Positions 26,001 to 32,237 of a stretch of DNA of 32,237 bases are shown one piece after another (position 1 is the first letter of the stretch; every line of letters begins with the position of its first letter). The DNA lies in contig LXQE01000182.1 in NCBI GenBank assembly GCA_003326195.1, positions 1-32,237 on the forward strand, in the 5' to 3' direction. The notes under the pieces are model-generated. The model was not told the DNA's origin. It ran no database searches and saw only the letters and a list, made by a program, of their open reading frames with translations. The position numbers and the translations under genes were made by a program. Source of the DNA: Nostoc punctiforme NIES-2108 (GTDB taxonomy: Bacteria > Cyanobacteriota > Cyanobacteriia > Cyanobacteriales > Nostocaceae).

Positions 26001-27742
26001 ATCCCAAAGCTATTGATTTACTTCAGTTTGCTTTCCAACGACATTATAGAGAGTTGATTGTAATTTCAGGGGCGGGAATTACAGCTAGTTTACTCGGAAT
26101 GCTCACGCCTTTTGCTACAGCTATCTTAATTGACAAAGCTATCCCCGATGCAAATCGCACTCTACTAGGTCAAGTTGCTTTTGGATTAGTGGCTGCTAAT
26201 GTAGGCGCAACGTTGTTTCAATTAACTCAAGGGCTGGCTACGATTAGGCTAGAAACTTTTGCCACCTCCTCTATTCAAGCAGCAGTTTGGGATCGATTAC
26301 TTAATCTCAAGCTTTCTTTTTTCCGCTCTTTTTCATTTGGCGATTTAAATTCTAGAGTCACTGCTGTTAGTCAAATTCACCAAAGATTGGGGAATACAAT
26401 CTTAAAATCAACCCTTTCTAGCTTGTTTTCGTTACTCAATCTCGGATTATTGTTATACTACAATGTTTACTTAGCTTTATTAGCTTGTGCAGTCGCACTG
26501 TTAAATATGGCTGTGACTATCATCTTTGGGATTGCGATCGTCCGTAAAGCTCGTTCGGGATTAAATTATGAAGGTAAAATCTATGGTGTAGTTGTACAGT
26601 TGATTAATGGAGTAGCTAAACTCAGAGTCGCTAAAGCTGAAACTCGTGCTTTTGCTTACTGGGGTCAACAGTATACCCAACAACTAAAACTAATGCTTGG
26701 TAGGCAAAGTATTGAAGATAATCTTGCTGTAATTAATCAAATACTACCTACCTTAACGACTGCGGCTCTATTTTGGTTTGCTGCTAGTTTAATTGAACAA
26801 TCGTATGTCTCGAGACAAGCTAGTTTATCCACTGGTACTTTCTTAGCATTTAATGTTGCTTTTAGTACTTTTATTCATGGAGTAACCAGTCTCAGCAATA
26901 CAGCCTTAGAAATTTTGCAAGTCTTGCCTTTGTGGCAACGAGCTAAACCAATTCTCCTTGCAGAACCAGAAATTACCTTCAATCAAGCAGATCCTGGAAA
27001 ACTTTCAGGTAGATTAGCTCTCAAGCGTGTCAGTTTTCGCTACGGTAATGATTATCCTTTAGTATTAGATAATGTTAGTATTCAGGCTAAAGCTGGGGAA
27101 TTCGTTGCGATTGTTGGTTCTTCCGGTAGTGGGAAATCAACTTTATTAAGACTACTTTTAGGGTTTGAATCTCCTAAATCAGGCAAAGTTTATTACGACG
27201 GACAAGATTTAGCCTCTGTAGATATTCATGCTGTACGCCGTCAATTAGGTGTTGTATTGCAAAATAGTCGGCTGATGTCAGCTTCTATTTTTAATAATAT
27301 TACTAATGGTGCAACCCTGACGATGGATCAAGCTTGGGAAGCATCTCAAATGGCAGGTTTATCGGATGATATTGCTGCCATGCCGATGGGAATGCACACA
27401 GTTGTCAGTGAAGGCGGTAGTAATCTTTCCGGTGGACAACGGCAACGGCTATTGATTGCACGAGCTTTAGCACTCAAACCGAAAATTTTACTATTTGATG
27501 AAGCAACTAGTGCGCTCGATAACACAACCCAAGCGATAGTCAGTCAAAGCTTGGATAAATTGCAAGTCACTAGAATCATTATTGCTCATCGCCTTAGTAC
27601 CATCCGCAATGCTCACCGTATTTATGTACTTAAAGCAGGCAGAGTTGTGCAACAAGGAACTTTTCAAGAATTAGCAACTACTGAAGGATTGTTTGCTCAG
27701 TTGATAGCTCGGCAGGGGATTGTTAACTTAATTGAACAATAA
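23093..27742 (+). CDS. Fused NHLP-type C39 peptidase/double ABC exporter
   Basis: 1549 residues. An N-terminal C39 peptidase carries C31 (EVVECGAAAL), H104 (NFNHFLVVEG) and D120 (YLNDPATGR). Next are transmembrane domain 1 (about 165-460) and ATPase 1, with K564 in GASGCGKST, LSGGQRQRLEIARA and ILDEATSALD. A non-membrane region of about 850-990 precedes transmembrane domain 2 (about 1010-1270) and ATPase 2, with K1348 in GSSGSGKST and LSGGQRQRLLIARA. In most relatives the peptidase-ABC and the second ABC subunit are separate neighbouring genes; here they are one chain, giving both halves of a transporter. It should cleave leaders after small-residue pairs and export the core. A Gly/Ser/Pro-rich insert lies near residues 480-515. 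It starts two bases after the HlyD stop. Confidence 0.9.
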   Translation: MMWWQNLQRIIGRKSKRCHTPTILQMEVVECGAAALGIILAYYGRIVPLTELRQACGVSRDGVNAFNLVKAAKTYGLCTKGYKKDVNALWHLKLPCIVFWNFNHFLVVEGLSKERIYLNDPATGRRSVSCQEFSGSYTGVVLVLEPGSGFQTGGRKPSTILSLWSRLQESVGAMIYCVLAGFLQVIPGLAIPAFSQVFIDNVLIESKNEWLRPLILGMIFTAALNGFLTLLQLQFLRQLKVKLSASMKSKFLWHILRLSISFYDQRFAGEISSRIQLNDSVANLLSGKLATSAIAAASIFLYVIVMLQYDVLLTSIAIAFVVINLVTLQWVSRQRTDTNTKMMQEYGKVQGIAISGLQSIETLKASGLESDFFSRWAGHYTKAINIHQELDITNQTLGILPTFLSASASLLMLAIGGLRVMDGAMSIGMLVAFQGMMHKLLEPINNLMSLGRDLQDMEGNLNRLDDVLQNPIDPQLEPKTGKGLGEAGEEGSKGAGGKSSPVTLRSSAPLPQTSVCKLKLQGDIELRNVTFGYSKIASPIIENFNLCVKKGQRVALVGASGCGKSTIAKLLCGLYELWQGEIYFDGELREQIDRQVLVNSISAVDQEIFFFAGSVKDNLTLWDSTIPNEDLVQACQDAQIHDAIASLPKGYNAELLEGAANLSGGQRQRLEIARALVNHPSILILDEATSALDAKIENQVSQNLKARGCTCIIVAHRLSTIQDCDEIIVIERGKIVQQGTHEQLQQIEGTYLQLIRSEQNLKFESTIVPTTETNFADDSSISPTSLTKIDAIKNPIQKIDAQLHRLESKERLERELMTQTLAELASVLQPRSDKVNNRSTLNKNLDLGDSQQALLVAAGAVGKALGIEIRPPAISEDSQEIKDSVEALARASCIRVRQIKLPDNWWRQDLGPILAYTEKTKLPVALLPTSDIRYQLYAPGEQTPVPVDARTAATLIPNAYIFYRPFSQKHPKAIDLLQFAFQRHYRELIVISGAGITASLLGMLTPFATAILIDKAIPDANRTLLGQVAFGLVAANVGATLFQLTQGLATIRLETFATSSIQAAVWDRLLNLKLSFFRSFSFGDLNSRVTAVSQIHQRLGNTILKSTLSSLFSLLNLGLLLYYNVYLALLACAVALLNMAVTIIFGIAIVRKARSGLNYEGKIYGVVVQLINGVAKLRVAKAETRAFAYWGQQYTQQLKLMLGRQSIEDNLAVINQILPTLTTAALFWFAASLIEQSYVSRQASLSTGTFLAFNVAFSTFIHGVTSLSNTALEILQVLPLWQRAKPILLAEPEITFNQADPGKLSGRLALKRVSFRYGNDYPLVLDNVSIQAKAGEFVAIVGSSGSGKSTLLRLLLGFESPKSGKVYYDGQDLASVDIHAVRRQLGVVLQNSRLMSASIFNNITNGATLTMDQAWEASQMAGLSDDIAAMPMGMHTVVSEGGSNLSGGQRQRLLIARALALKPKILLFDEATSALDNTTQAIVSQSLDKLQVTRIIIAHRLSTIRNAHRIYVLKAGRVVQQGTFQELATTEGLFAQLIARQGIVNLIEQ
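24533..24642. repeat. Purine-then-pyrimidine inverted repeat in ABC linker
   Basis: A G/A-rich run (GGGGAAGCAGGGGAGGAAGG onward) is followed by a C/T-rich run (CCTCCGCTCCTCTGCCCCTC onward), so the two arms can pair imperfectly. It is read in frame as low-complexity residues (GLGEAGEEGSKGAGGKSS then PVTLRSSAPLPQTS) between transmembrane domain 1 and ATPase 1. It resembles dispersed intergenic repeats of cyanobacteria that have landed in a tolerant linker. Confidence 0.55.
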
Positions 27743-27902
27743 TCTAATAAAGAAGGCAAAATACAACCAAACTTTAAGCTGATGATTTTATTGGCAAAGC
27801 GATGATAAGTGTAGATTATGGTCAATGAACAGAGCAGAGGCAGTATCCATATTTTACTATTTACCATCCCCCTCATTAACTTGACAATGCTAGGAAATTA
27901 AA

Positions 27903-29129
27903 TCAGGTTTTGTCCGCTCGGATTGCTTCAAGGTAAATGTTTTTGAGTCTAGAAGCATAGTCTTCGATGGAATGATGCTCGATAATTCTAGAAATCGATC
28001 TGTTTGATTTTTCTAGAATTACTTTGCGATCGCCAAATATCTCATGTATTGCTTGCTCAACTCCCTTACGGATCAATTTACTAATGACGAATCTACCTAC
28101 TTTTGTCCTGTAAATTGCTTCCCCTAAACTATCTTTAGGAATTTTTATTATCCATCCTACATTATTATCGTTGATTTCTGTTAAAGCTCTAACATTAGTT
28201 GTAATCACAGGGCATCCTGCTGCTTGAAATTCTAAAACAGAATAGCCATAAGTATCAGCATAGGTTGGTAATAAACCAATATGAGACTTTTTCATTAACT
28301 CAAGAACCTCCTGATTGGGCAGACGTGGAAAATAGTTAATCCATTCAGAGTTTTGTTGAATTAAATGCTTTGCCCTTTCAACATCAGCGAGTGTTGTTTT
28401 AGTAGCATAATTATCAGTAGAAAGAGAACTAACAATTGTTAATTCAAAATTGTATTTAAATTCATCTTTCAAATATTTGAACGTCTCAATTATTTCTTGC
28501 CCTCCTTTGCGAAAGAAACCAGAGCCTACAAAGATAAATTTTATCTTTTCATCTAGATTAAGCTCTTTTTCTTTATATTTATGGTAAAGCAGTCTTTGCG
28601 GTGGATGCATAACTATCAGTTTGCTTTCTATACTTTCTTGATATTCTGGAAATTCTTTTAGAAGCATTCTTTGCATATTAGCATTGCAATCAGACATAGC
28701 AATAATGCGGTGGCAAGCATCACCAGACAGTGCTTTAAAAGCCTTGTGTATTTTAGCTTCAGTTTTCAGAGCAGAAAAATCTGATTTTAGCTTGCGAACG
28801 TGCGGATATGAAATCAGGCAAGTAAATCTTGGGAGGTACGTTTCAAATGTTGTAATCCAGGGAATAGAGCCATAACTGATAGTATTGAAAAAATGAAGCA
28901 GACTAACTTGATTAAGATTAAAATCATAAAATTGATAGCAAGAGTCAAATCTAGGATTTTTAGTGTTAAATCTGGACAAAACTTTGCGTTTAGCAAGTCG
29001 ATTTTGGTTATTCGCAATTATTTCTTGTAAGCTGAAAATATCGTGAACTTTTTTGTATTTAGCGTCAGGCACTATGCCGATAATGTTTCTTTCCTCTGCA
29101 TATGAATTGAACTGATAACCAATAAGCAC
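27903..29129 (-). CDS. Glycosyltransferase family 4-type enzyme
   Basis: 408 residues, GTG start with AGGAG (29139-29143 on the complement) nine bases upstream. The C-terminal half has the GT-B donor-binding signature: IKFIFVGSGFFRKGGQEIIE, LPNQEVLELMKKSHIGLLPT, then DTYGYSVLEFQAAGCPVITT with the E-x7-E-like acidic motif, and ALTEINDNNVGWII. The N-terminal acceptor half is more diverged. It should transfer a sugar from a nucleotide donor, with retention, to an unknown acceptor such as a lipid, glycan or peptide. It is transcribed away from the peptide gene and is convergent with the exporter. An RBS-supported start and full length favour a functional enzyme. Confidence 0.88.
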   Translation of the reverse strand: MLIGYQFNSYAEERNIIGIVPDAKYKKVHDIFSLQEIIANNQNRLAKRKVLSRFNTKNPRFDSCYQFYDFNLNQVSLLHFFNTISYGSIPWITTFETYLPRFTCLISYPHVRKLKSDFSALKTEAKIHKAFKALSGDACHRIIAMSDCNANMQRMLLKEFPEYQESIESKLIVMHPPQRLLYHKYKEKELNLDEKIKFIFVGSGFFRKGGQEIIETFKYLKDEFKYNFELTIVSSLSTDNYATKTTLADVERAKHLIQQNSEWINYFPRLPNQEVLELMKKSHIGLLPTYADTYGYSVLEFQAAGCPVITTNVRALTEINDNNVGWIIKIPKDSLGEAIYRTKVGRFVISKLIRKGVEQAIHEIFGDRKVILEKSNRSISRIIEHHSIEDYASRLKNIYLEAIRADKT

Positions 29130-29316
29130 AATTGGCTTCTCCTGTTTACAATAGTGGTGTAACTAGAACAAAGTATTTAACGAAACAGCAAGAGTAACGG
29201 TTGTGTTGCCATCTTTTTGAGTTATCTCATTAAGATTATTTATCATAATTTTTACCCAGTCTTACGTTAAAAATATAACTTTGTATTTCGTTATATATTT
29301 TGGCGTTCGTCTTACT

Positions 29317-29346
29317 CCTTCTCCTAACGGAGACACTAACGCGAAC
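29317..29346. repeat. Diverged small dispersed repeat
   Basis: CCTTCTCCTAACGGAGACAC then TAACGCGAAC. It is a reverse-orientation, diverged relative of the repeats at 4717-4742 and 13767-13799, whose complement reads CCTTCTCTnCGAGACGCTACGCGAA. Confidence 0.5.
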
Positions 29347-29539
29347 AGAAAAGCAAGCTAGCAAGAGCGTCTCGTTCGCTCTCAAGCATTCTCGAAAGAT
29401 AGAGAAGACGTTTGTTTGTGCAGCCATCGCTCAATGAATATCCGACTTCAGAAAATCACGTTGCTCCCGCTTCAACTTTAGAGGTTTTTTGCCTAATGTA
29501 TTTTTTCTTTCTTTATTTCTTGCATAAGTCCTGATTCAA

Positions 29540-29629
29540 TTAAGTAGAAAAGTGGGAAAAGTGGGAAAAGTGGGATGTTTTACATAAAGTGTTGTTTATC
29601 ATCTTAATAAGCTGTTAAGTTAATATATG
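29540..29629 (+). promoter_or_regulatory. Shared upstream element with three AAAAGTGGG units
   Basis: TTAAGTAG is followed by three perfect tandem AAAAGTGGG units (29548-29574). Then come ATGTTTTACATAAAGTGTTG, TTTAT and GCTGTTAAGTTAATATATG. The order of words matches 21453-21533 upstream of the HlyD gene. Tandem 9-base units suggest a multimeric regulator site; a TA-rich TAATAT lies at 29621. It ends 25 bases before the peptide ATG, which has AAGGGA at 29641-29646 as ribosome site. Confidence 0.55.
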
Positions 29630-29654
29630 GAGTACACAATAAGGGAAAATAAAC

Positions 29655-29849
29655 ATGAATCCTTCACAAGAACCCACCAACGAAGAATTACTAGATGGTG
29701 AGCTATCACTAGATAGTGAGCTATCAGAAGAATTACTAAATAGTGAACTATCAGAGGAAGAATTGATCGCAATAGCAGCCGGATCAACGCTGTTGGGTGT
29801 ATCGGGATCGGTTGGATCGCTCGGAATAAAGGTAAAGGTTGGTAAGTAA
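29655..29849 (+). CDS. Candidate exported peptide precursor (leader/core)
   Basis: 64 residues from ATG 29655 with AAGGGA eight bases upstream. Residues 1-43 form a highly acidic leader built of near repeats (DGELS, DSELSEELL, NSELSEEEL) and ending EEELIAIAAG. This resembles double-glycine-type leaders cut by C39 peptidases, with Ala-Gly in the last two positions. Residues 44-64 would be the core: 21 residues, Gly/Ser/Val-rich, no Cys, three Lys near the C-terminus (IKVKVGK). It is not a typical Nif11 or nitrile-hydratase leader. The exporter 2 kb away carries an intact C39 domain, and the two share an upstream element. Ser/Thr in the core could be sites for modification, for example by the flanking glycosyltransferases; this is inference. 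Confidence 0.7.
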   Translation: MNPSQEPTNEELLDGELSLDSELSEELLNSELSEEELIAIAAGSTLLGVSGSVGSLGIKVKVGK

Positions 29850-30454
29850 GTATTAAATAATATTTAATACCAATTCTCTATGAAGCTGCACATTGTATGT
29901 ATTTTGACTCCTTCTAACCTCCCTATGCATTGTCCAGATTTTTTTACAATCTTGCAAGGCTTGCTATACAAAGTTGATTAAGATTAAGTTTTAGTAAGTC
30001 TTGAGAATTAACTGCTCATGGTTATAAAGATCAGAGAATAGATCGCAACCATAAAGAAAGTGCCGTAGGTGGTACTTTTTTCCATATAACTAGTAAACCT
30101 TTATTTTTATTAGCGATCACTAATTATCTAGGCGAGCATGAGCAGCTTAAAACTCCTATTTTAAGAGGAAATTTTAGAATTATTGTTTGAAAAGTGTGAA
30201 AGAATCGAGAGGGGCTTGCGAACACTAGTGTATGCACTTTACACCTACTGCATCCCAACTCCCAGCCAAGCTAAATTTATCTGTCGAGTGCTAAAAGCCC
30301 AGGGGGAGGACTGTCTTGCACACAGCCTTCGGAAATACCGAGCATTTCAAAACACTACATGAATAGCTTGTTTTTTTGCCCCTAGCAGAATTTATCGTCA
30401 ACTGTATGTCCGCATAATTCATTTAAACCCAATCTCTTTCACTACTACTTATAC
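29850..30454. other. Intergenic region with a coding-like fragment
   Basis: 605 bases. The + frame from 30005 to the TGA at 30188-30190 has no start codon but reads like protein (HGYKDQRIDRNHKESAVGGT, then SKPLFLLAITNYLGEHEQLK). It may be the tail of a lost gene. The rest, to 30454, shows no gene, no clear promoter and no ribosome site for the GT1-type gene at 30455. Confidence 0.4.
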
Positions 30455-31618
30455 ATGAGTACTATAGTCATCACAACTCACGGTACATTAGGAGACAACT
30501 TGCCTTATATTGCACTTGGAAAAGCCCTGAAAACTAGAGGGCATGAAATACGCATGGTGGTAAATGAGGCGGTGCATTCCTATGTTTTAAAAGCTGGACT
30601 GGAAGCTTTTACTAGCGCTCACTCTAGGGTTGGTCCTGAAGAGGTGCGAGATAATGCACAACTATGGAATCAATTGCCTTTTTTGAGGGCTAAGTCAAAA
30701 GACAAAACAAAATCTGTGAAAAAAAAGGATGACATAATAGAGGGTGCAACACCTCTGTTAAAGGTATGTCATGGTGCAGATATGTTAATTTCTGATTCGG
30801 AGCAGGATATATTTGCCGCAGTAATAGTGGATGTTTATGATATTTGCTGGGCTCGAACTCGTGTGACTCCATTTCATCAGGGATTTTCTGACACAACAAT
30901 TCTATATCATCCTTATTACAAAAGTTGGCTAAATACCGAAAATTCAAAGCGCTTTATTTTGGCTGCCAGTCCCCATTTTTGCCAATTATCTCCAGAATAT
31001 TCTCATGTACATCAAACAGGTTTCTGGTTTTATGAAGATTCAGATTGGAGCGGCGGTGAACCCAGTAAAGAGATTAAGGAATTTGTTGAGCAGGAACCTA
31101 AACCTTTAGTACTTTCATATAGTAGTCAGCCTCTGGAAAATCCTCAAGAAATTGTGGAAGTTCACGTCCACGCTGCGGCTAAATTAGGTCGGCGAATTTT
31201 AATTCACCAAGGCTGGGCAGACTTTAATCAAAGTCATTTACCATCAGACATTGACCGCGATAACGTCATGTTTGCCAATGGTTTTATAGCGCACGATTGG
31301 TTGTTTTCCCATGCAGATGCCGCGATCATTCATGGCGGAATTGGGACAATCGCACGGTCGTTGCGTAATGGATGTCCTGTGTTGGTGGAACCTTTTGCCT
31401 TCGATCAATTTTTTAACGCCTTACAGGTGCAAAAATTAAAAGTCGGAACTGCTATGGATACAGAGAAGCTGACAGCAGATAGAGTTGCTAATGTTTTAGA
31501 TAAAAAAGTATTGACACCTGACTATAAAAAACGGGCTGTTGAAGTTGGTGAGAAAATTAATGCTGAACAGGGTTTAATGGCAGCCTGCGACTTAATTGAA
31601 AGCTGGTTGTCAAGCTGA
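30455..31618 (+). CDS. GT1-type (MGT/UGT-like) glycosyltransferase
   Basis: 387 residues. The N-terminal signature TTHGTLGDNLPYIALGKALK and TRGHEIRMVVN is that of GT-B enzymes acting on small acceptors. The C-terminal donor site is HDWLFSHADAAIIHGGIGT followed by RNGCPVLVEPFAFDQFFNA, the usual His-Gly-Gly and Pro-x-x-x-Asp-Q arrangement. Such enzymes move sugar from UDP- or dTDP-sugars onto hydrophobic or peptide natural products, sterols or carotenoids. It lies on the same strand as the candidate peptide gene, about 600 bases downstream, so it is a possible tailoring enzyme. The Lys-rich stretch KSKDKTKSVKKKDD near 80-95 is unusual. ATG 30455 is the natural start by homology to the family N-terminus. 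Confidence 0.86.
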   Translation: MSTIVITTHGTLGDNLPYIALGKALKTRGHEIRMVVNEAVHSYVLKAGLEAFTSAHSRVGPEEVRDNAQLWNQLPFLRAKSKDKTKSVKKKDDIIEGATPLLKVCHGADMLISDSEQDIFAAVIVDVYDICWARTRVTPFHQGFSDTTILYHPYYKSWLNTENSKRFILAASPHFCQLSPEYSHVHQTGFWFYEDSDWSGGEPSKEIKEFVEQEPKPLVLSYSSQPLENPQEIVEVHVHAAAKLGRRILIHQGWADFNQSHLPSDIDRDNVMFANGFIAHDWLFSHADAAIIHGGIGTIARSLRNGCPVLVEPFAFDQFFNALQVQKLKVGTAMDTEKLTADRVANVLDKKVLTPDYKKRAVEVGEKINAEQGLMAACDLIESWLSS

Positions 31619-31954
31619 TGCTCATAAGGACAGTAGACCGAAAACTTGTGCAATGTCTTCTGGTGCATCGGCTTCTGTTTCAGAGAACATAAGATTAAGC
31701 ATTCTAAACCATGATAACTGGAGATATGGAGTTCTGTAGAGAAGGATATTTCGTCGCCTTCAACACAAGAGCATTTAGCGTAAAGCCCAACAATTTGTAA
31801 ACTTGAATAAGCTATTTTATCTCAAGATTAGTAATTAATAAATAGTTAGTTAACACTCGTTTGATATCTTATTACATAGAAGTTTACGAGATTTAAAACC
31901 GTGATAATCTGAAATAATTTATACTCCTTTTATTACATTAAATAAATTGATTTT
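31619..31954. other. Intergenic region with a minus-strand coding remnant
   Basis: 336 bases. On the minus strand, from about 31756 to a TGA at 31622-31624, a stop-free stretch reads RNILLYRTPYLQLSWFRMLN and then LMFSETEADAPEDIAQVFGL before LSL. The end of this frame gives VFGLL, as does the remnant at 19112-19128, through the shared 17-mer CAGTAGACCGAAAACTT. It may be a decayed gene tail or dispersed repeat. No terminator is clear. Confidence 0.4.
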
Positions 31955-32237
31955 ATGATTGAAGTATCACCATCAAGTTATTATAGCTATGTTGAAGATT
32001 TGTGGATTATCACAACATATTTTAATTCGTGTGACTACCAGACAAAGCTCAAGAATATGACTACCTTTAGACAAAGAATAGAGGTAGCCGGACTAAACTT
32101 AATAATTGTTGAATGTGCCTTTAACGAGCAAGCATTCACATTAAGCAATTCCAGCAAAAATACTATTATTATCAAAGTTAAAGCAACAGATGTAATGTGG
32201 CAAAAAGAAAGACTATTAAACATAGCACTATCTCAAC
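31955..32237 (+). CDS. Partial gene at window end, glycosyltransferase-like guess
   Basis: ATG 31955 opens a frame that runs off the window (94 codons seen). It reads LWIITTYFNSCDYQTKLKN, then FRQRIEVAGLNLIIVECAF and ATDVMWQKERLLNIALSQ. The pattern of a short N-terminal strand, a substrate-like YFN motif and MWQKERLLN recalls nucleotide-sugar transferase-like proteins of unknown role, but I cannot name the family with confidence. The position after two glycosyltransferases fits a glycan or tailoring cluster that continues beyond the window. Confidence 0.6.
   Translation, partial: MIEVSPSSYYSYVEDLWIITTYFNSCDYQTKLKNMTTFRQRIEVAGLNLIIVECAFNEQAFTLSNSSKNTIIIKVKATDVMWQKERLLNIALSQ

Larger units (their letters stand above)
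29130..29654. other. Repeat-containing region upstream of the peptide gene
   Basis: 525 bases between divergent genes. It holds the promoter of the GT4 gene, a diverged copy of the small dispersed repeat at 29317-29346, and a related GCGTCTCGTTCGCTCTC at 29367-29383. The shared upstream element follows at 29540-29629. A minus-strand open frame at 29236-29427 is mostly this repeat sequence and is not counted as a gene. Confidence 0.55.

Noticed and set aside
21648..27742. HlyD/ABC pair as the type I exporter of the RTX protein at 16455
   Set aside because: The C39 peptidase and the NHLP-type adaptor point to leader-peptide cargo, whereas RTX substrates keep an uncleaved C-terminal signal.
29236..29427. 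63-residue minus-strand frame upstream of the GT4 gene
   Set aside because: Most of it is translated dispersed-repeat sequence with a low-complexity Arg/Ser/Val product; no ribosome site.
32035..32223. Minus-strand 62-residue frame at the window end
   Set aside because: It is antisense to the better supported + frame from 31955, which has a continuous natural protein sequence.

Overview
The window reads as chromosome (or large plasmid) DNA of a filamentous, probably Nostocales-type cyanobacterium. The HIP1 octamer GCGATCGC occurs more than a dozen times. The gene families are typical of these organisms: a haemagglutination-activity secreted protein, TPR-CHAT, DUF928, AAA-like/CHASE2, RTX protein, and an NHLP-type peptide exporter. 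Small dispersed repeats of the cyanobacterial type also occur. Genus and species cannot be told from the sequence alone.

Layout. (1) 1-6250 is an insertion-rich flank. It holds a small membrane protein, a decayed IS1380-family element, and a VOC (glyoxalase-like) gene split by an IS5-family element. That element is itself split by an IS982-family element. Both nested insertions can be undone to the base using their target duplications. (2) 6250-16130 is an envelope/signalling block. A secreted beta-helix protein and a probably periplasmic TPR-CHAT protein run on +. Facing them on - are an HTH/AAA ATPase, an AAA-CHASE2 membrane protein and a DUF928 protein, in transcription order. (3) 16450-19110 holds an RTX calcium-binding protein and a CADD/haem-oxygenase-like putative diiron protein. 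A 59-bp block repeats upstream of each, 33/36 identical in its core. (4) 19110-21410 is a scar region. It has an IS701-type transposase remnant, an orphan group II intron 3' end (domains V and VI), a methyltransferase with an overlapping small gene, and a hypothetical protein whose frame stays open far upstream of its only start. (5) 21450-32237 is a peptide export and glycosylation region. It has an HlyD-type adaptor and a 1549-residue transporter that joins the peptidase-containing and second NHLP-type ABC subunits in one chain. After these come a GT4 glycosyltransferase (-), a 64-residue leader/core peptide ending its leader in Ala-Ala-Gly, a GT1-type glycosyltransferase, and a gene cut by the window end.

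Main inference. The HlyD/ABC pair and the 64-residue peptide probably form one peptide maturation and export system. The transporter has an intact C39 Cys-His-Asp set. The peptide has an acidic repetitive leader, a small-residue cleavage site and a basic Gly/Ser/Val core. A related ~80-90 bp upstream sequence containing AAAAGTGGG (three tandem copies before the peptide gene) precedes both units, although they lie 6.5 kb apart. Flanking glycosyltransferases may modify the product or make an envelope glycan; sequence alone does not decide this. The second system of interest is the CHAT/beta-helix/CHASE2/AAA/DUF928 block.
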